DNA from: Deltaproteobacteria bacterium | GTDB lineage: Bacteria > Myxococcota_A > UBA9160 > PR03 | Length of the DNA: 64,000 bases | Assembly (NCBI GenBank): GCA_035063765.1 | Contig: JAPSFT010000019.1 | Coordinates: forward strand, 1-64,000 | Direction of reading: 5' to 3' | Shown here: positions 40,246 through 49,339 of the stretch, piece by piece | Layout: the number at the start of each line of letters is the position of its first letter | How positions within the stretch are numbered: the first letter of the stretch is position 1 | Made by a program: the position numbers and the translations under genes | The notes under the pieces: model-generated | Databases searched by the model: none | Told to the model about the DNA's origin: nothing | What the model saw: only the letters and a program-made list of their open reading frames with translations

Positions 40246-42062
40246 GCGCCGGACCCTAGCACGGCGATCTCGACCGAGGCGGCGACCGGTGCCCAGCGTA
40301 CGCTCAGGCGGGCGGCGCCGTCGGTGATCTCGGCAACCGCTGCGTCGCCGTCCCACGCGAGCGACGAGCGCGCCGGCGCCCCCGGCCCGAAGCGCAGCCA
40401 GAAGCCGCCGAGCCAGGGGAGCGGGGCCTCCTCCTCGACGAGCGCGATGGCGCCCTCCCGGGTCTCGCCGAAGCGCTCGTGGACCGGGCCGTGGCTCCAG
40501 CGGAGGTGCCCGGCCAGCGGATGGATGCGGAGGGCGTCCCGTGGTGCCTCCGGGTGCAGGTGGAGGCGGCTCGCGACGGCGTGCGTGCCGCCGCCGAGGA
40601 GCGCGTCGAGCACCAGCACCGCGTCCTCAGCGACCGCCAGCAGCCGATGGTGCACGGGCGCGCCCGGGAGCCAGCGCCAGCCGTCGTGGGAGGCGTGGAG
40701 CCACGCAACTCCCGCCGCCTCGCCCCGCCCGTGGCAGCGGGCCCGGCCGCGCCGGCCCGTCCGGAAGCTCGACCACGCCTCGAGGAGCTCCTTGCCGTCG
40801 AGCTGCACGGTGTTGTGAGCGGCCGTCGAGCGCAGGCTCGTGCGGGCCGGGCCCGCGGCGTACATCCCGGTGCCCGTGTCGGTCACGAGCCGCCGGGTCC
40901 CGTGCGAGAGATCGAAGGACAGCAGGTCCGCGTGGGCGTGGCCGAGCTGGTGGTCCGGGCCGTGCGGGCCAGCCCGCACCACCAGGCGCACGGGCCCGCG
41001 CTCGAGCCGCACGAGCCCGCTCGAGCGTTCGGGCTCGTGCGGCGCCACGAGCGGCCCCGCCGCGGCGCGCGCCTGCTCGAGCAGCACGCCCGGCTCCACC
41101 TCGCCCCGCCAGGCGTCGCCGAGGAGAGGGATGTCGCCGTCTCCGAGGAGCACGCTCTCGAGGAACCCGCCCGCGCGGCGGACCGCGTCCGTGAGCCAGC
41201 CGGGCGCACGCTCGCCGAGCAGGAGCGCGAGATCGATCAGGTCGGCGAGGCACACCGCGTGGTACATCGCCGAGCCCTCGTAGTGGGCCCCGTCCGGCAG
41301 GATCTGCTCGCGCACCTCGCGCTCGACGAGCGCCAGGCCGTCGGGCGCGCAGCCGGCGATCTCGTGGGCGAAGGCGAGGGCGACGCAGTCCCGGAACAGG
41401 TGGTTCGCCTGGAGGTCGAGCGCCAGGTTGTCGCGCAGGAAGAGCGCGTGGCGCACGATCTCGCGGCCGAGCCAGTCGGCGTCGGGACCACCGGCGCGCA
41501 GGCCGAGCACGGAGCCCGCAGCGGCAAGGTGCATGAGACGGGTGGCGACGACGCGCTCGTTCCAGGTGACGAGCGCGTAGCCGGGGCGACCGATGGGCTC
41601 GGCCGCCTGCCAGTCGGCGAGCAGCGCAAGCAGCGCCGTCCGGTAGTCCGCCCCGGGATCGTGCCGCGACGCTACCGCGAGGTCGAACGCCCAGCCGGCC
41701 TCGTGCAGGTGCGTCTTCCAGAGGAGGGCCTGCTCGAGATCCGGGTGGTCCCAGGCGACGGGCTGACCGAGGTCACGGGTCTCGCCTAGCAGCGTGAAGC
41801 GCCCGGCGGCCACCTCCAGGGCTCGTTTTCCGGCATGCTCCGGGCCCCGGCGCTCCGTCCGCCGTCGTGCCAGGGACGCCAGGCCACGATGGTCCCAGCG
41901 CACCGCGAAGGCCGCTGCCCGCACGCCGTAGCGTCGATCGATGCGCTCCGCCTGTCGCGAGACGAGTCGGCGACGGATCATGAGCCGGAGGCGGTGCGTG
42001 ATCTGGGCAGCCCTCAGCGGGCGGACGGTCCGCCACCAGCGGGCCGCATGGGCGAGCTGCAT
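40242..42062 (-). CDS. Heparinase II/III family protein
   Basis: The 606-residue protein has the alpha-helical toroid N-terminal half (LQANHLFRDCVALAFAHEIA, LPDGAHYEGSAMYH) and the heparinase II/III beta domain (HQLGHAHADLLSFDLSHGT, TDTGTGMYAAG, RSTAAHNTVQ). Such proteins cleave acidic polysaccharides, and in exopolysaccharide loci they may trim or remodel the product. No clear signal peptide was seen; MQLAHAARWWRTVRPLR starts the protein. The start at 42062 is chosen since sequence further upstream is antisense to manA. Confidence 0.88.
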   Translation of the reverse strand: MQLAHAARWWRTVRPLRAAQITHRLRLMIRRRLVSRQAERIDRRYGVRAAAFAVRWDHRGLASLARRRTERRGPEHAGKRALEVAAGRFTLLGETRDLGQPVAWDHPDLEQALLWKTHLHEAGWAFDLAVASRHDPGADYRTALLALLADWQAAEPIGRPGYALVTWNERVVATRLMHLAAAGSVLGLRAGGPDADWLGREIVRHALFLRDNLALDLQANHLFRDCVALAFAHEIAGCAPDGLALVEREVREQILPDGAHYEGSAMYHAVCLADLIDLALLLGERAPGWLTDAVRRAGGFLESVLLGDGDIPLLGDAWRGEVEPGVLLEQARAAAGPLVAPHEPERSSGLVRLERGPVRLVVRAGPHGPDHQLGHAHADLLSFDLSHGTRRLVTDTGTGMYAAGPARTSLRSTAAHNTVQLDGKELLEAWSSFRTGRRGRARCHGRGEAAGVAWLHASHDGWRWLPGAPVHHRLLAVAEDAVLVLDALLGGGTHAVASRLHLHPEAPRDALRIHPLAGHLRWSHGPVHERFGETREGAIALVEEEAPLPWLGGFWLRFGPGAPARSSLAWDGDAAVAEITDGAARLSVRWAPVAASVEIAVLGSGA

Positions 42063-42085
42063 GGTTCGCCTCACGAGCGAGCGCC

Positions 42086-42095
42086 CACTATAGTG
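42086..42095. promoter_or_regulatory. CACTATAGTG palindrome in the heparinase/manA spacer
   Basis: A perfect 10-bp palindrome containing TATAGT lies between divergent starts (42062 and 42150). It could act as a -10 in both directions or as an operator half. No good -35 was found. Confidence 0.3.
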
Positions 42096-42149
42096 CGACG
42101 CTCCTCGCGAGCCATCACGGCGAAGGGCGGAGCGGAAGCCTGGGATCCG

Positions 42150-43346
42150 ATGCCGAAGCGAGCGCGTGCCCATCGGCTGCGGGGAGTGGTCCAACGCTAC
42201 GCGTGGGGATCGCGGCACGTGCTCGCGGACCTGCTCGGGAGAGCGGCTCCGAGCGACGAGCCGGAGGCGGAGCTCTGGCTCGGCGCCCATCCGGCGGGCC
42301 CTGCGCTCGTCGAGATCGACGCTGGCAACTGGCTTCCCCTCGATGCGGTCCTCGCGCGCTGGCCCGACCCGTGGCTCGGACCGGAGCTGATCGCGGCGCA
42401 CGGGCCCCGGCTTCCCTTCCTGCTCAAGGTGCTCGCGGTAGGGGAGCCCCTCTCGCTGCAGGTCCATCCCGATGCGGAGCGCGCGGCAGCCGTCTTCGCT
42501 GCGGATGGGGAGCGCGAGGCGACCCAGCGCCGCTACCGCGATCCCTACGCGAAGCCGGAGCTGATCTGTGCCCTCACGCGCTTCGAGGCGCTCTGCGGGT
42601 TCCGCCCCGTGGCGGAGAGCCGGGCGTGGCTGACCGGAGCCGGCCTTGCCGGCGACTGGCCGCCCGGGCCGGACGGCCTGCGGGCGTTCCTCGCGACGTG
42701 GCTGCGCGCGACGGCCCGCCAGCGGGAGCCGCGCCTCGCAAGCCTCCTTGCCCACGCCGTCGCACGGGAGCGGAGCGATCCCATTGCCCGGCGTGTCCTC
42801 GCCCTCGCCGGGCGATGGCCCGGGGACGCCGGCCTGATCGCTCCGGTCCTGATGAACGCGGTCGATCTCGAGCCCGGCGAAGGGCTGTTCCTGCCGCCCG
42901 GTGAGCTGCACTGCTACCTCGCGGGCGCTGCGGTCGAGATCATGGGGGCGTCGGACAACGTGGCCCGGGCGGGCCTGACGAGCAAGCCGATCGACGCCGA
43001 GGAGGTTCTGCGGGTCGCGCGCTGCGAGGCCGCACCGGTCCCCCGGGTGGGGCCGGCAGAGAGGGCGGCCGGACACACTGCGTTCGTGACGCCCACCCGT
43101 GAGTTCGAGCTATCGCGCCTCGAGCCGGATGTCGGTGGAGGGGTGGCGGTGCGGATGCGCGGGCCGGAGATCCTGCTCTGCGTGTCGGGCCGGGTGGAGG
43201 CCGCTGCTCCGGGTGGCGCCGTGGCCCTCGGGCGCGGGGAAAGCTGCGTGGTACCGGCGGCAGCGAGCACGTACCGGCTCTCGGGCCGCGGCGTGGTCTT
43301 CCGCGCGGCCCTGCCTGCCGAGGATCCCACCTGCCTGCCGGGTTGA
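42150..43346 (+). CDS. manA: Mannose-6-phosphate isomerase, class I
   Basis: The 398-residue zinc enzyme interconverts fructose-6-P and mannose-6-P and so feeds GDP-mannose. Zinc-ligand segments are SLQVHPDAE, YAKPELICALTRFEALCGFRP and PPGELHCYL. The start RLRGVVQRYAWGS is typical. It leads a plus-strand run toward the YdcF-like, flippase and glycosyltransferase genes. Confidence 0.94.
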   Translation: MPKRARAHRLRGVVQRYAWGSRHVLADLLGRAAPSDEPEAELWLGAHPAGPALVEIDAGNWLPLDAVLARWPDPWLGPELIAAHGPRLPFLLKVLAVGEPLSLQVHPDAERAAAVFAADGEREATQRRYRDPYAKPELICALTRFEALCGFRPVAESRAWLTGAGLAGDWPPGPDGLRAFLATWLRATARQREPRLASLLAHAVARERSDPIARRVLALAGRWPGDAGLIAPVLMNAVDLEPGEGLFLPPGELHCYLAGAAVEIMGASDNVARAGLTSKPIDAEEVLRVARCEAAPVPRVGPAERAAGHTAFVTPTREFELSRLEPDVGGGVAVRMRGPEILLCVSGRVEAAAPGGAVALGRGESCVVPAAASTYRLSGRGVVFRAALPAEDPTCLPG

Positions 43347-43407
43347 CTAAGGTTCGGCGCTCGCCGCGCCGCTGGTCCCCCCGGATCACGGCGCCGTTGG
43401 AGGTCGA

Positions 43408-44193
43408 TTGGAAGGCCCGTCGCTCGCGCTCCTCCTCACCAAGCTGGCGACCTGGTTGGTCTACCCGTTCTCGCTCGCCGGACTCGCGCTGCTCGCGGTG
43501 CTGTGCAGTCACGGCGTGCGCCCGAGCGCGCGGGTGCTCGTGGCCCTGGCGCTCGCGCTTCTCTGGGGCGGAGGCTGCCGGCTCACCTCGGAGACGCTCG
43601 CGCGCTCGCTCGAGGGCTACTCGAATCCGCCCGCGCCCGATGCGAAGGCGGACGCGATCGTCGTCCTCGGTGGTGGGCTCCAGCCGCCGCTGGCCCCACG
43701 CCGTGCGGTCGAGGTGACGGACGCCGGGGATCGTGCCCTCGAGGCGGCGCGGCTCTGGCACGAGCAGCGCGCCCCGCGCGTGGTGACCGTCGGCGGGAGC
43801 TTCGACAGCGCTGCCACCCAGGCCGCCCTCGCGGCCGAGCTGCTACGGCTCCTCGGCGTCCCGGCAGGAGCGATCCTCGAGCAGCCCGGTCCGCTCACGA
43901 CGCGCGAGGAGGCGGCCTCGCTCCGCGAGCTCCTCGAGCCGATGGGTGTGCGCCGTATCCTGCTCGTCACGTCGGCGCTCCACATGCGCCGCGCTGCTGG
44001 CTGGTTCGAGGCGCAGGGCTTCGACGTGGTCCCGGCCCCCACCGACTTCATCGCGACCAGCGCCTCCCAGCGGCCGCTGGCCGTCGAGGCCCTGACGCTC
44101 CTGCCGCGGGTCGACAGCCTCTCGCTCACGACGCGCGCCCTGCACGAGTGGCTCGGGATCGCCGCGGCGCGCGTATCCGGAGGGCAGGGATGA
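43408..44193 (+). CDS. YdcF/ElyC-like DUF218 membrane protein
   Basis: The 261-residue protein has two N-terminal membrane spans (residues 8-32 and 40-56) and a DUF218 domain (DAIVVLGGGLQPP, RVVTVGGSFDSAATQ, LTTREEAASLRELL, ILLVTSALHMRRAAGWFE). ElyC and SanA-like members affect envelope polysaccharide synthesis. TTG start with GGAGG five bases upstream. Its stop overlaps the flippase start (ATGA), placing it in the export operon. Confidence 0.85.
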   Translation: MEGPSLALLLTKLATWLVYPFSLAGLALLAVLCSHGVRPSARVLVALALALLWGGGCRLTSETLARSLEGYSNPPAPDAKADAIVVLGGGLQPPLAPRRAVEVTDAGDRALEAARLWHEQRAPRVVTVGGSFDSAATQAALAAELLRLLGVPAGAILEQPGPLTTREEAASLRELLEPMGVRRILLVTSALHMRRAAGWFEAQGFDVVPAPTDFIATSASQRPLAVEALTLLPRVDSLSLTTRALHEWLGIAAARVSGGQG

Positions 44194-45692
44194 GCGAGCT
44201 CCGTAGGAACGTGCGGCGCGCGCTGCCCTGGTCCTTCACCGCGGCGGCCCTCCAGATCCTGCTTTCGCTGGTCTCGATGGTGCTGCTGGTCCGCTACCTG
44301 GATCCCAAGGAGTACGGGATCTGGGCGCTCTTCGGCGCGCTGCCGGTCACCGTGAACCTCGTCACCTCGTTCGGATGGGTGGAGTTCATCATCCGCTTCG
44401 TTCCGGGCCTGGACGATGCCGGAGAGGTGGGGCGGACCGTCTGGCCGATCGTGTTCCGCCAGATGATCCTGGCCGTCGCCGTCTCCGGCCTCCTGGTGCT
44501 CGGCTTCGATCTCTACCAGGCCCGCTTCGGTCTCGAGGGCTACTGGCTGCACCTGGTCGTGATCCAGGGGGCAGTCATCGCGAACCGGGGGACGCTCTAC
44601 CTGACCACCGCCATGAACGCGCGCTTCCTGCAGCGGGAGGTCGTGCTGCGGACCTTCCCGGCCCAGGTCCTCCAGCTCGCGGTCACGGCGCTCGGCATCT
44701 ACTGGCGCGAGGACTTCCTGTTCTTCGTGATCCTCGCCGCCTGTGTCGCGGCCGGGAACCTGGCAGCGGCCGCTTGGGTGTTCGGGCGGCAATACCCGGC
44801 GCCGGGGCTGCGGAAGCTCGCGGCCGGCGTCGACGAGGACCGCGAGCAGACCTCCTACCGGCGCCTCTCGTTCGTGAACGAGTGGGGCGTCAACTTCCTG
44901 AGCACCGACATCGCGCGCTTCATCGTCTCGTACTTCTCGGACAACGTGCAGGTCGCGATCTACGCCGTGGCCACCACGATCGTCTCGCGGCTCCAGTTCT
45001 TCCTGCCGATCCCGATGCTGAAGTCGGTGACCGGGGCGACCTTCTACACCCGCTACGAGCAGACGGGAGACCCCGTCGAGCTCCAGCGCATGTTCCGCTT
45101 CCTGTACGACACGAACAGCCTGGTGAGCCTGGGCCTGCTGGTGGCGTTCCTGACCGGCGGGCGCGAGCTGCTGGCCTTCGTCTTCCACACCACCTACGGC
45201 GATGCCTTCACGCCGGTGGTGATCCTGCTCGCCTTCCTGATCCTGCACTTCATGCCCCTCGGCATGGTGGTACGCGCCCTCAAGCGACCGGAGAGCCTCA
45301 TCTACTCGAAGGTCGCCGTGTTGCTCAACGTCGCGCTCGGCGTGCCGCTCGTGATCCACTACGGCGCCACCGGCATGGCGGTGGCGACCGCGGTGAGCGT
45401 GGCCTTCAAGAACATGGTCCTGCTCTTCTTCGTGCGCCGGCTGATCGCGTTTCGGATGCCGTGGCGGGCGCTCTCGCGAGGCGGCCTCGCGGCGGCGGCC
45501 GCGGTGCTGGTGGGCCGGGCGCTCGATCCGTGGCTTCCGCTGCTCGCCGAGATCGCACTGGCAGGCCTGGTGTACGTGGGGGCGATCCGCGTGCTGCGGC
45601 CGCTCGAGCCGGCGGATCAGGTGCTCCTCGGCGAGGTCGCCCCGGGTCCGATCGGGCGGCTGGTCCCGTGGATCCTGGGGCGACCCGCGTGA
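44190..45692 (+). CDS. Polysaccharide flippase, Wzx/MATE-like
   Basis: A 500-residue integral membrane protein with 12-14 predicted spans and the PST pattern: ALPWSFTAAALQILLSL, VRYLDPKEYGIWALFGA, NFLSTDIARFIVSYF and GMVVRALKRPESLIYSK. It moves lipid-linked repeat units from the inner to the outer face of the cytoplasmic membrane. Coupled to the YdcF-like gene by ATGA. Confidence 0.88.
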   Translation: MSELRRNVRRALPWSFTAAALQILLSLVSMVLLVRYLDPKEYGIWALFGALPVTVNLVTSFGWVEFIIRFVPGLDDAGEVGRTVWPIVFRQMILAVAVSGLLVLGFDLYQARFGLEGYWLHLVVIQGAVIANRGTLYLTTAMNARFLQREVVLRTFPAQVLQLAVTALGIYWREDFLFFVILAACVAAGNLAAAAWVFGRQYPAPGLRKLAAGVDEDREQTSYRRLSFVNEWGVNFLSTDIARFIVSYFSDNVQVAIYAVATTIVSRLQFFLPIPMLKSVTGATFYTRYEQTGDPVELQRMFRFLYDTNSLVSLGLLVAFLTGGRELLAFVFHTTYGDAFTPVVILLAFLILHFMPLGMVVRALKRPESLIYSKVAVLLNVALGVPLVIHYGATGMAVATAVSVAFKNMVLLFFVRRLIAFRMPWRALSRGGLAAAAAVLVGRALDPWLPLLAEIALAGLVYVGAIRVLRPLEPADQVLLGEVAPGPIGRLVPWILGRPA

Positions 45693-45726
45693 CGGGCAGG
45701 GAGACGGGTGGGCCGGCGGAGTGCCG

Positions 45727-46863
45727 ATGCGGGTCCTGATGTTCTGCAGTCAGTTCCGGCCCGTGATCGGGGGGGCGGAGCGGCAGGCCGAGCTGCTGGC
45801 CCGGACGCTCATCGGACAGGGCTGCCACGTGGAGGTGCTGACGGTCCAGCAGGATCCGGCGCATCCCCTGCTCGAGGACGCAGAAGGGCTGCGCATCCAT
45901 CGCTTCCCCATGACCGACCTCACGAAGCGCTTCCCCGGCGTCGGAGGGCTCGGCGTCCCGAACCTCCTGATCGAGCGTGTCCAGCTACACCGGGCGGTGA
46001 GAAGGCTCATCCAGGATTTCGACGTGTTCCACGCGCACATCGCGTCGCCGCTCGTGGGGTTCGCACAGGAGGTGGCGCGCGCCGAGGGCCGGCCCACGAT
46101 CTGCAAGATCGCGTGCGGAGGCCGGGGCTTCGACTTCCTGGCCCTCCGGCGCGGGTCGCTGCTCGGGCAGCGAATCGAGCGGAACCTGGTGGAGAAGGTC
46201 GATCGCTGGATCGCGATCTCCCGCGAAGTCCACGAGGATCTGTCGAAGTCCGGGGTGCCGGATCACCGCGTGGTCACGATCCCGAACGGGATCGACGTTG
46301 CGGCCGCAGCGACGCCACGGGCCCGGGCACCCGCACGGCGCTTCCTCTGTCTCGGCCGCCTGGTGAAGTTCGATTTCGAGAGCCTCCTCGGCGCCTTCCA
46401 GGATCTCCTCGCGGAGGCGCCGGACGCGGAGCTGCGCATCGCAGGCGGCGGGGACGTCGAGGGCCTGCGTGAGCGCCTGGCCCGGCTTCCCTCGGGTGCA
46501 CGAAGCATCTCCGCGGTCGGCTTCTCCCCTACCGCGGAGGAGTTCGCCTGGGCCGACGCCCTGATCCACCCCTCGCGAGCCGAGGGCATGTCGAACGTGC
46601 TCCTGGAGGCGCTTGCCGCAGGCCTCCCGTGCGCGGCGAGCGACATCGAGCCGAACCGGGAGGTCCTCGGGGAGGCCGAGGCGGGCCTGCTGTTTCCGCT
46701 GGGAAACCGGGCCGCGCTGCACGAGGTGATGCGCGCGCTCGCGAGCGACGGAGCCCTGAGCCGGCGATTGGTCGCTGCGGGTCACGCCCGGGTCCGCGCC
46801 GAGTACGAGATCGGCGTCGTTGCCGGGCGCTACCGCTCCCTCTACCGGGAGCTGGTCGCCTGA
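45727..46863 (+). CDS. GT4 glycosyltransferase
   Basis: The 378-residue GT-B enzyme starts MRVLMFCSQFRPVIGGAERQ, with the glycine-rich acceptor loop. Later it has VVTIPNGIDV, FLCLGRLVKFDFE and the EX7E donor motif SRAEGMSNVLLEALAAGLP. The ATG at 45727 is preferred for its GGAG five bases upstream; a GTG at 45721 is also possible. The last 22 bases overlap the 3' end of the opposite-strand beta-helix gene. Confidence 0.92.
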   Translation: MRVLMFCSQFRPVIGGAERQAELLARTLIGQGCHVEVLTVQQDPAHPLLEDAEGLRIHRFPMTDLTKRFPGVGGLGVPNLLIERVQLHRAVRRLIQDFDVFHAHIASPLVGFAQEVARAEGRPTICKIACGGRGFDFLALRRGSLLGQRIERNLVEKVDRWIAISREVHEDLSKSGVPDHRVVTIPNGIDVAAAATPRARAPARRFLCLGRLVKFDFESLLGAFQDLLAEAPDAELRIAGGGDVEGLRERLARLPSGARSISAVGFSPTAEEFAWADALIHPSRAEGMSNVLLEALAAGLPCAASDIEPNREVLGEAEAGLLFPLGNRAALHEVMRALASDGALSRRLVAAGHARVRAEYEIGVVAGRYRSLYRELVA

Positions 46864-49202
46864 CTCGCGGCCTTCCGGCGGCGAGGGCGCAACACGGCCG
46901 CCAGTCCCCAGAGCGCCACCAGCTCCGCACCGATCCCGCATGCGCTCGCAGCCTCCCGATCGAGATAGGGCCGGCCGGCGCACTCGGGATCGATCGGTGC
47001 GATGGCCGCCCCGTGGACCGAGGCGCCGCCGTCGAAGTCGATGCCGGGCTGGCCGTCGTTGTCGACGCCGTCCTGGCAGGCCGGGGCCTCGCCCGGGCTC
47101 GCGGGGCCGGCGCAGCCCAGGTCGCCCGGCGGGTCCGGGATGCCGTCCTCGTCGTCGTCCCCCGCGAAGTCGATGCCCCCGTCTCCGTCGTCGTCGATCC
47201 CGTTGTCGCAGGGAAGCAGGGAGGACCGCTCGGAATCGTCGTCGGGCCCTGCACAGCCGGGATCGCCCGGGAAGTCGAACCGGGAATCGACGTCGTTGTC
47301 GACGCCGTCGGCGCACGCGGCCGAGAGCTGGCAGCTTCCGTCGCATCCGTCGCCGGGCGTCACGTTGCCGTCGTCGCAGGCCTCGCCTGGCTCGAGGAAG
47401 CCGTTCCCACAGCCGGGTAGCGCGTACTGGACCCGCAGCAGGGGAGCGCTACCGGCTGATCCGTCGTAGGACACCGCGGTCCTCCGGCCCGCTCCTGCGA
47501 CCAGGAAGGCCAATGCGTTTCCGCCTTCCCACCCCGGTCGATCCACGATCTCCTGCACGAGCGCCGCGAGGTCGGGCGTGCGCTCGGCTTCGCCGGCGGC
47601 TCCCGCGACCGTCCAGGGCGGCGGCGTCCAATCGGCCCAGGCTGCCGAGCGAGGCCGCGCGGCGAGATTCCCCGGCACCGCCGCGAAGGGCAGGGCGTCG
47701 TCCGCCGCCTCGGCCTGGATCGAAAGGCCCGTGGCGCCTGCGTTCGTCTCGTCCGCCTGGAACTGGATCCAGGCGGCAAGGATCGGCGCGTACCTCGGCA
47801 TCGGGAGATCCCGGAAGCGGATCCCGACGGTCTGCACGTCCGGCCCATCCGTCACGAGCTCCAGGTCGCTGCTCGTGAGCGCCACGTACGTGGGGCCCTC
47901 CTCGGCGTCGTCGGCGGACGCCGCGACGCGCACGGTCGCTTCCAGCGGGCCGGCCGTACCGGGAGCCCACTCGAAGGCACCGAGGTCCGGGGCGCTCCCC
48001 GCGTACTCGTCCGGCGCGAGGTCGATCACGGTTTCGGCGCCGTGCTGGTAGTAGGCCAGGCCGGCGTCGATCGCGGGGCTGCCGTCCTGCAGCCGGTACT
48101 CGGCGTCGAGCCGGGGATCCGCGAGCAGGGTGCTGCCGGGATCCACCTGAGAGCTTGCGTAGTCCGTACCGTTGTCGTGGAACAGGCTCGCCACCAGAGC
48201 GGAGCCGCCCGCCACGTTCTTGGCCCCGAGCGTCGCGTTGCCGGCGAACAGGTTGTTCACGCCGACGGCGTCGGCGCCGCCGCTGAGGCCGTGGTCGTTG
48301 CCCACGAAGCTGTTGTTGAGGAGGCGGACCGGCTCGGGAATCGGGCAGCCCTGGAAGTCCTCGATGGTGTTGCCGTCGCACATCATCCCGATGCCCGCCA
48401 TCGCGTTGCCGGCGAAGACGTTGCGCTCGATCCGGAAGGAGCGCGGCGAGAGGCCCGGGTAGTCGATCAGCTGCAGCCCGTCCTCGCCGTTGCTCGTGAT
48501 CCGGTTGCCGAGCAGGACGTGGGTGATCGCCTGGCCGGCCGCGAAGCCGTTGGCGTGGAGGCGGATCTCGATGCCGTCGTCGCCGTTGCCGAGGATCTCG
48601 CTGTCCTCGACGTGGATCTGCGACTTGCCGTCGGAGTCGATGCCGTCGTCGCCGTTGCCCTCGATCCGGCAGCGCCGGACGATCGCGGTCGTGAGCGGCG
48701 CGCCGGCGCTGCTCCCGCCTTCCAGCGAGATCCCGTCCACCGTCTGGAGCACGCGCGAGTCCAGGAGCTCGAGGCGCGTGCCGGCGTGGAGCCGCACGGC
48801 GGCGAGCCCCTTCTGCAGCGTGACGCCGTGGAGGAGCACCTGCGCGCCCGAGAGCGCGGTCACCACGTCCGCGCCGACCGCCTCGAGCACGGTGGCCTCG
48901 ACGTCCGCCGGATCCCCGCTGGTCGCGAAGCGGGAGCGGATCGCGAGCGTCTTGCCCGAGATCGTGATCGCCTCGGGGTAGACGCCCGGGGCCAGGGCGA
49001 TCTCGTCGCCGCCGGCCGCGGCGTCGATGGCCGCCTGGACCGTCGGGTACTGCCCGGGAACCTCGAGCGTCGAGGCGTCACACGGAGCGAGGCGCAGGAG
49101 CACCGCGAGCAGCCCACCGGGCGCCAGCACGTGGAGCCATCCGGCCGGGAAGCGCCGAAGGAAGATGCGGCTCTCGCGCACGATGGGCGCAAGAGTAGTC
49201 AC
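46842..49202 (-). CDS. Large parallel beta-helix surface protein with Cys-rich repeat and CGxG-type C-terminus
   Basis: About 786 residues, exported (hydrophobic stretch near residues 20-40). Residues 45-390 form parallel beta-helix turns (YPTVQAAIDAAAGGDEIALA, GNGDDGIDSDG and GNGDDGIEIR). A beta-sandwich-like region follows. Then comes a Myxococcus-type Cys-rich repeat (CGNGFLEPGEACDDGN, TPGDGCDGSC) and three Asp-rich repeats of the CxDGVDNDxD kind that may bind calcium. The end ACGIGAELVALWGLAAVL plus RPRRRK looks like a C-terminal sorting signal distinct from PEP-CTERM. GTG start at 49202 is tentative. Confidence 0.82.
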   Translation of the reverse strand: MTTLAPIVRESRIFLRRFPAGWLHVLAPGGLLAVLLRLAPCDASTLEVPGQYPTVQAAIDAAAGGDEIALAPGVYPEAITISGKTLAIRSRFATSGDPADVEATVLEAVGADVVTALSGAQVLLHGVTLQKGLAAVRLHAGTRLELLDSRVLQTVDGISLEGGSSAGAPLTTAIVRRCRIEGNGDDGIDSDGKSQIHVEDSEILGNGDDGIEIRLHANGFAAGQAITHVLLGNRITSNGEDGLQLIDYPGLSPRSFRIERNVFAGNAMAGIGMMCDGNTIEDFQGCPIPEPVRLLNNSFVGNDHGLSGGADAVGVNNLFAGNATLGAKNVAGGSALVASLFHDNGTDYASSQVDPGSTLLADPRLDAEYRLQDGSPAIDAGLAYYQHGAETVIDLAPDEYAGSAPDLGAFEWAPGTAGPLEATVRVAASADDAEEGPTYVALTSSDLELVTDGPDVQTVGIRFRDLPMPRYAPILAAWIQFQADETNAGATGLSIQAEAADDALPFAAVPGNLAARPRSAAWADWTPPPWTVAGAAGEAERTPDLAALVQEIVDRPGWEGGNALAFLVAGAGRRTAVSYDGSAGSAPLLRVQYALPGCGNGFLEPGEACDDGNVTPGDGCDGSCQLSAACADGVDNDVDSRFDFPGDPGCAGPDDDSERSSLLPCDNGIDDDGDGGIDFAGDDDEDGIPDPPGDLGCAGPASPGEAPACQDGVDNDGQPGIDFDGGASVHGAAIAPIDPECAGRPYLDREAASACGIGAELVALWGLAAVLRPRRRKAASQATSSR

Positions 49203-49339
49203 GTGCGCGACCGTGCGGCAAGCCGCGCGAGGCTGGGCCGTGCGTGCCGCTCCGCCGCGCCGCATCCTCGAGACCCCTCGCCGCTCTCCAGGGGGTCGAG
49301 TAGCCTTCGCGACCCGCAGCCCTCGCTGAGGAACCTCCC

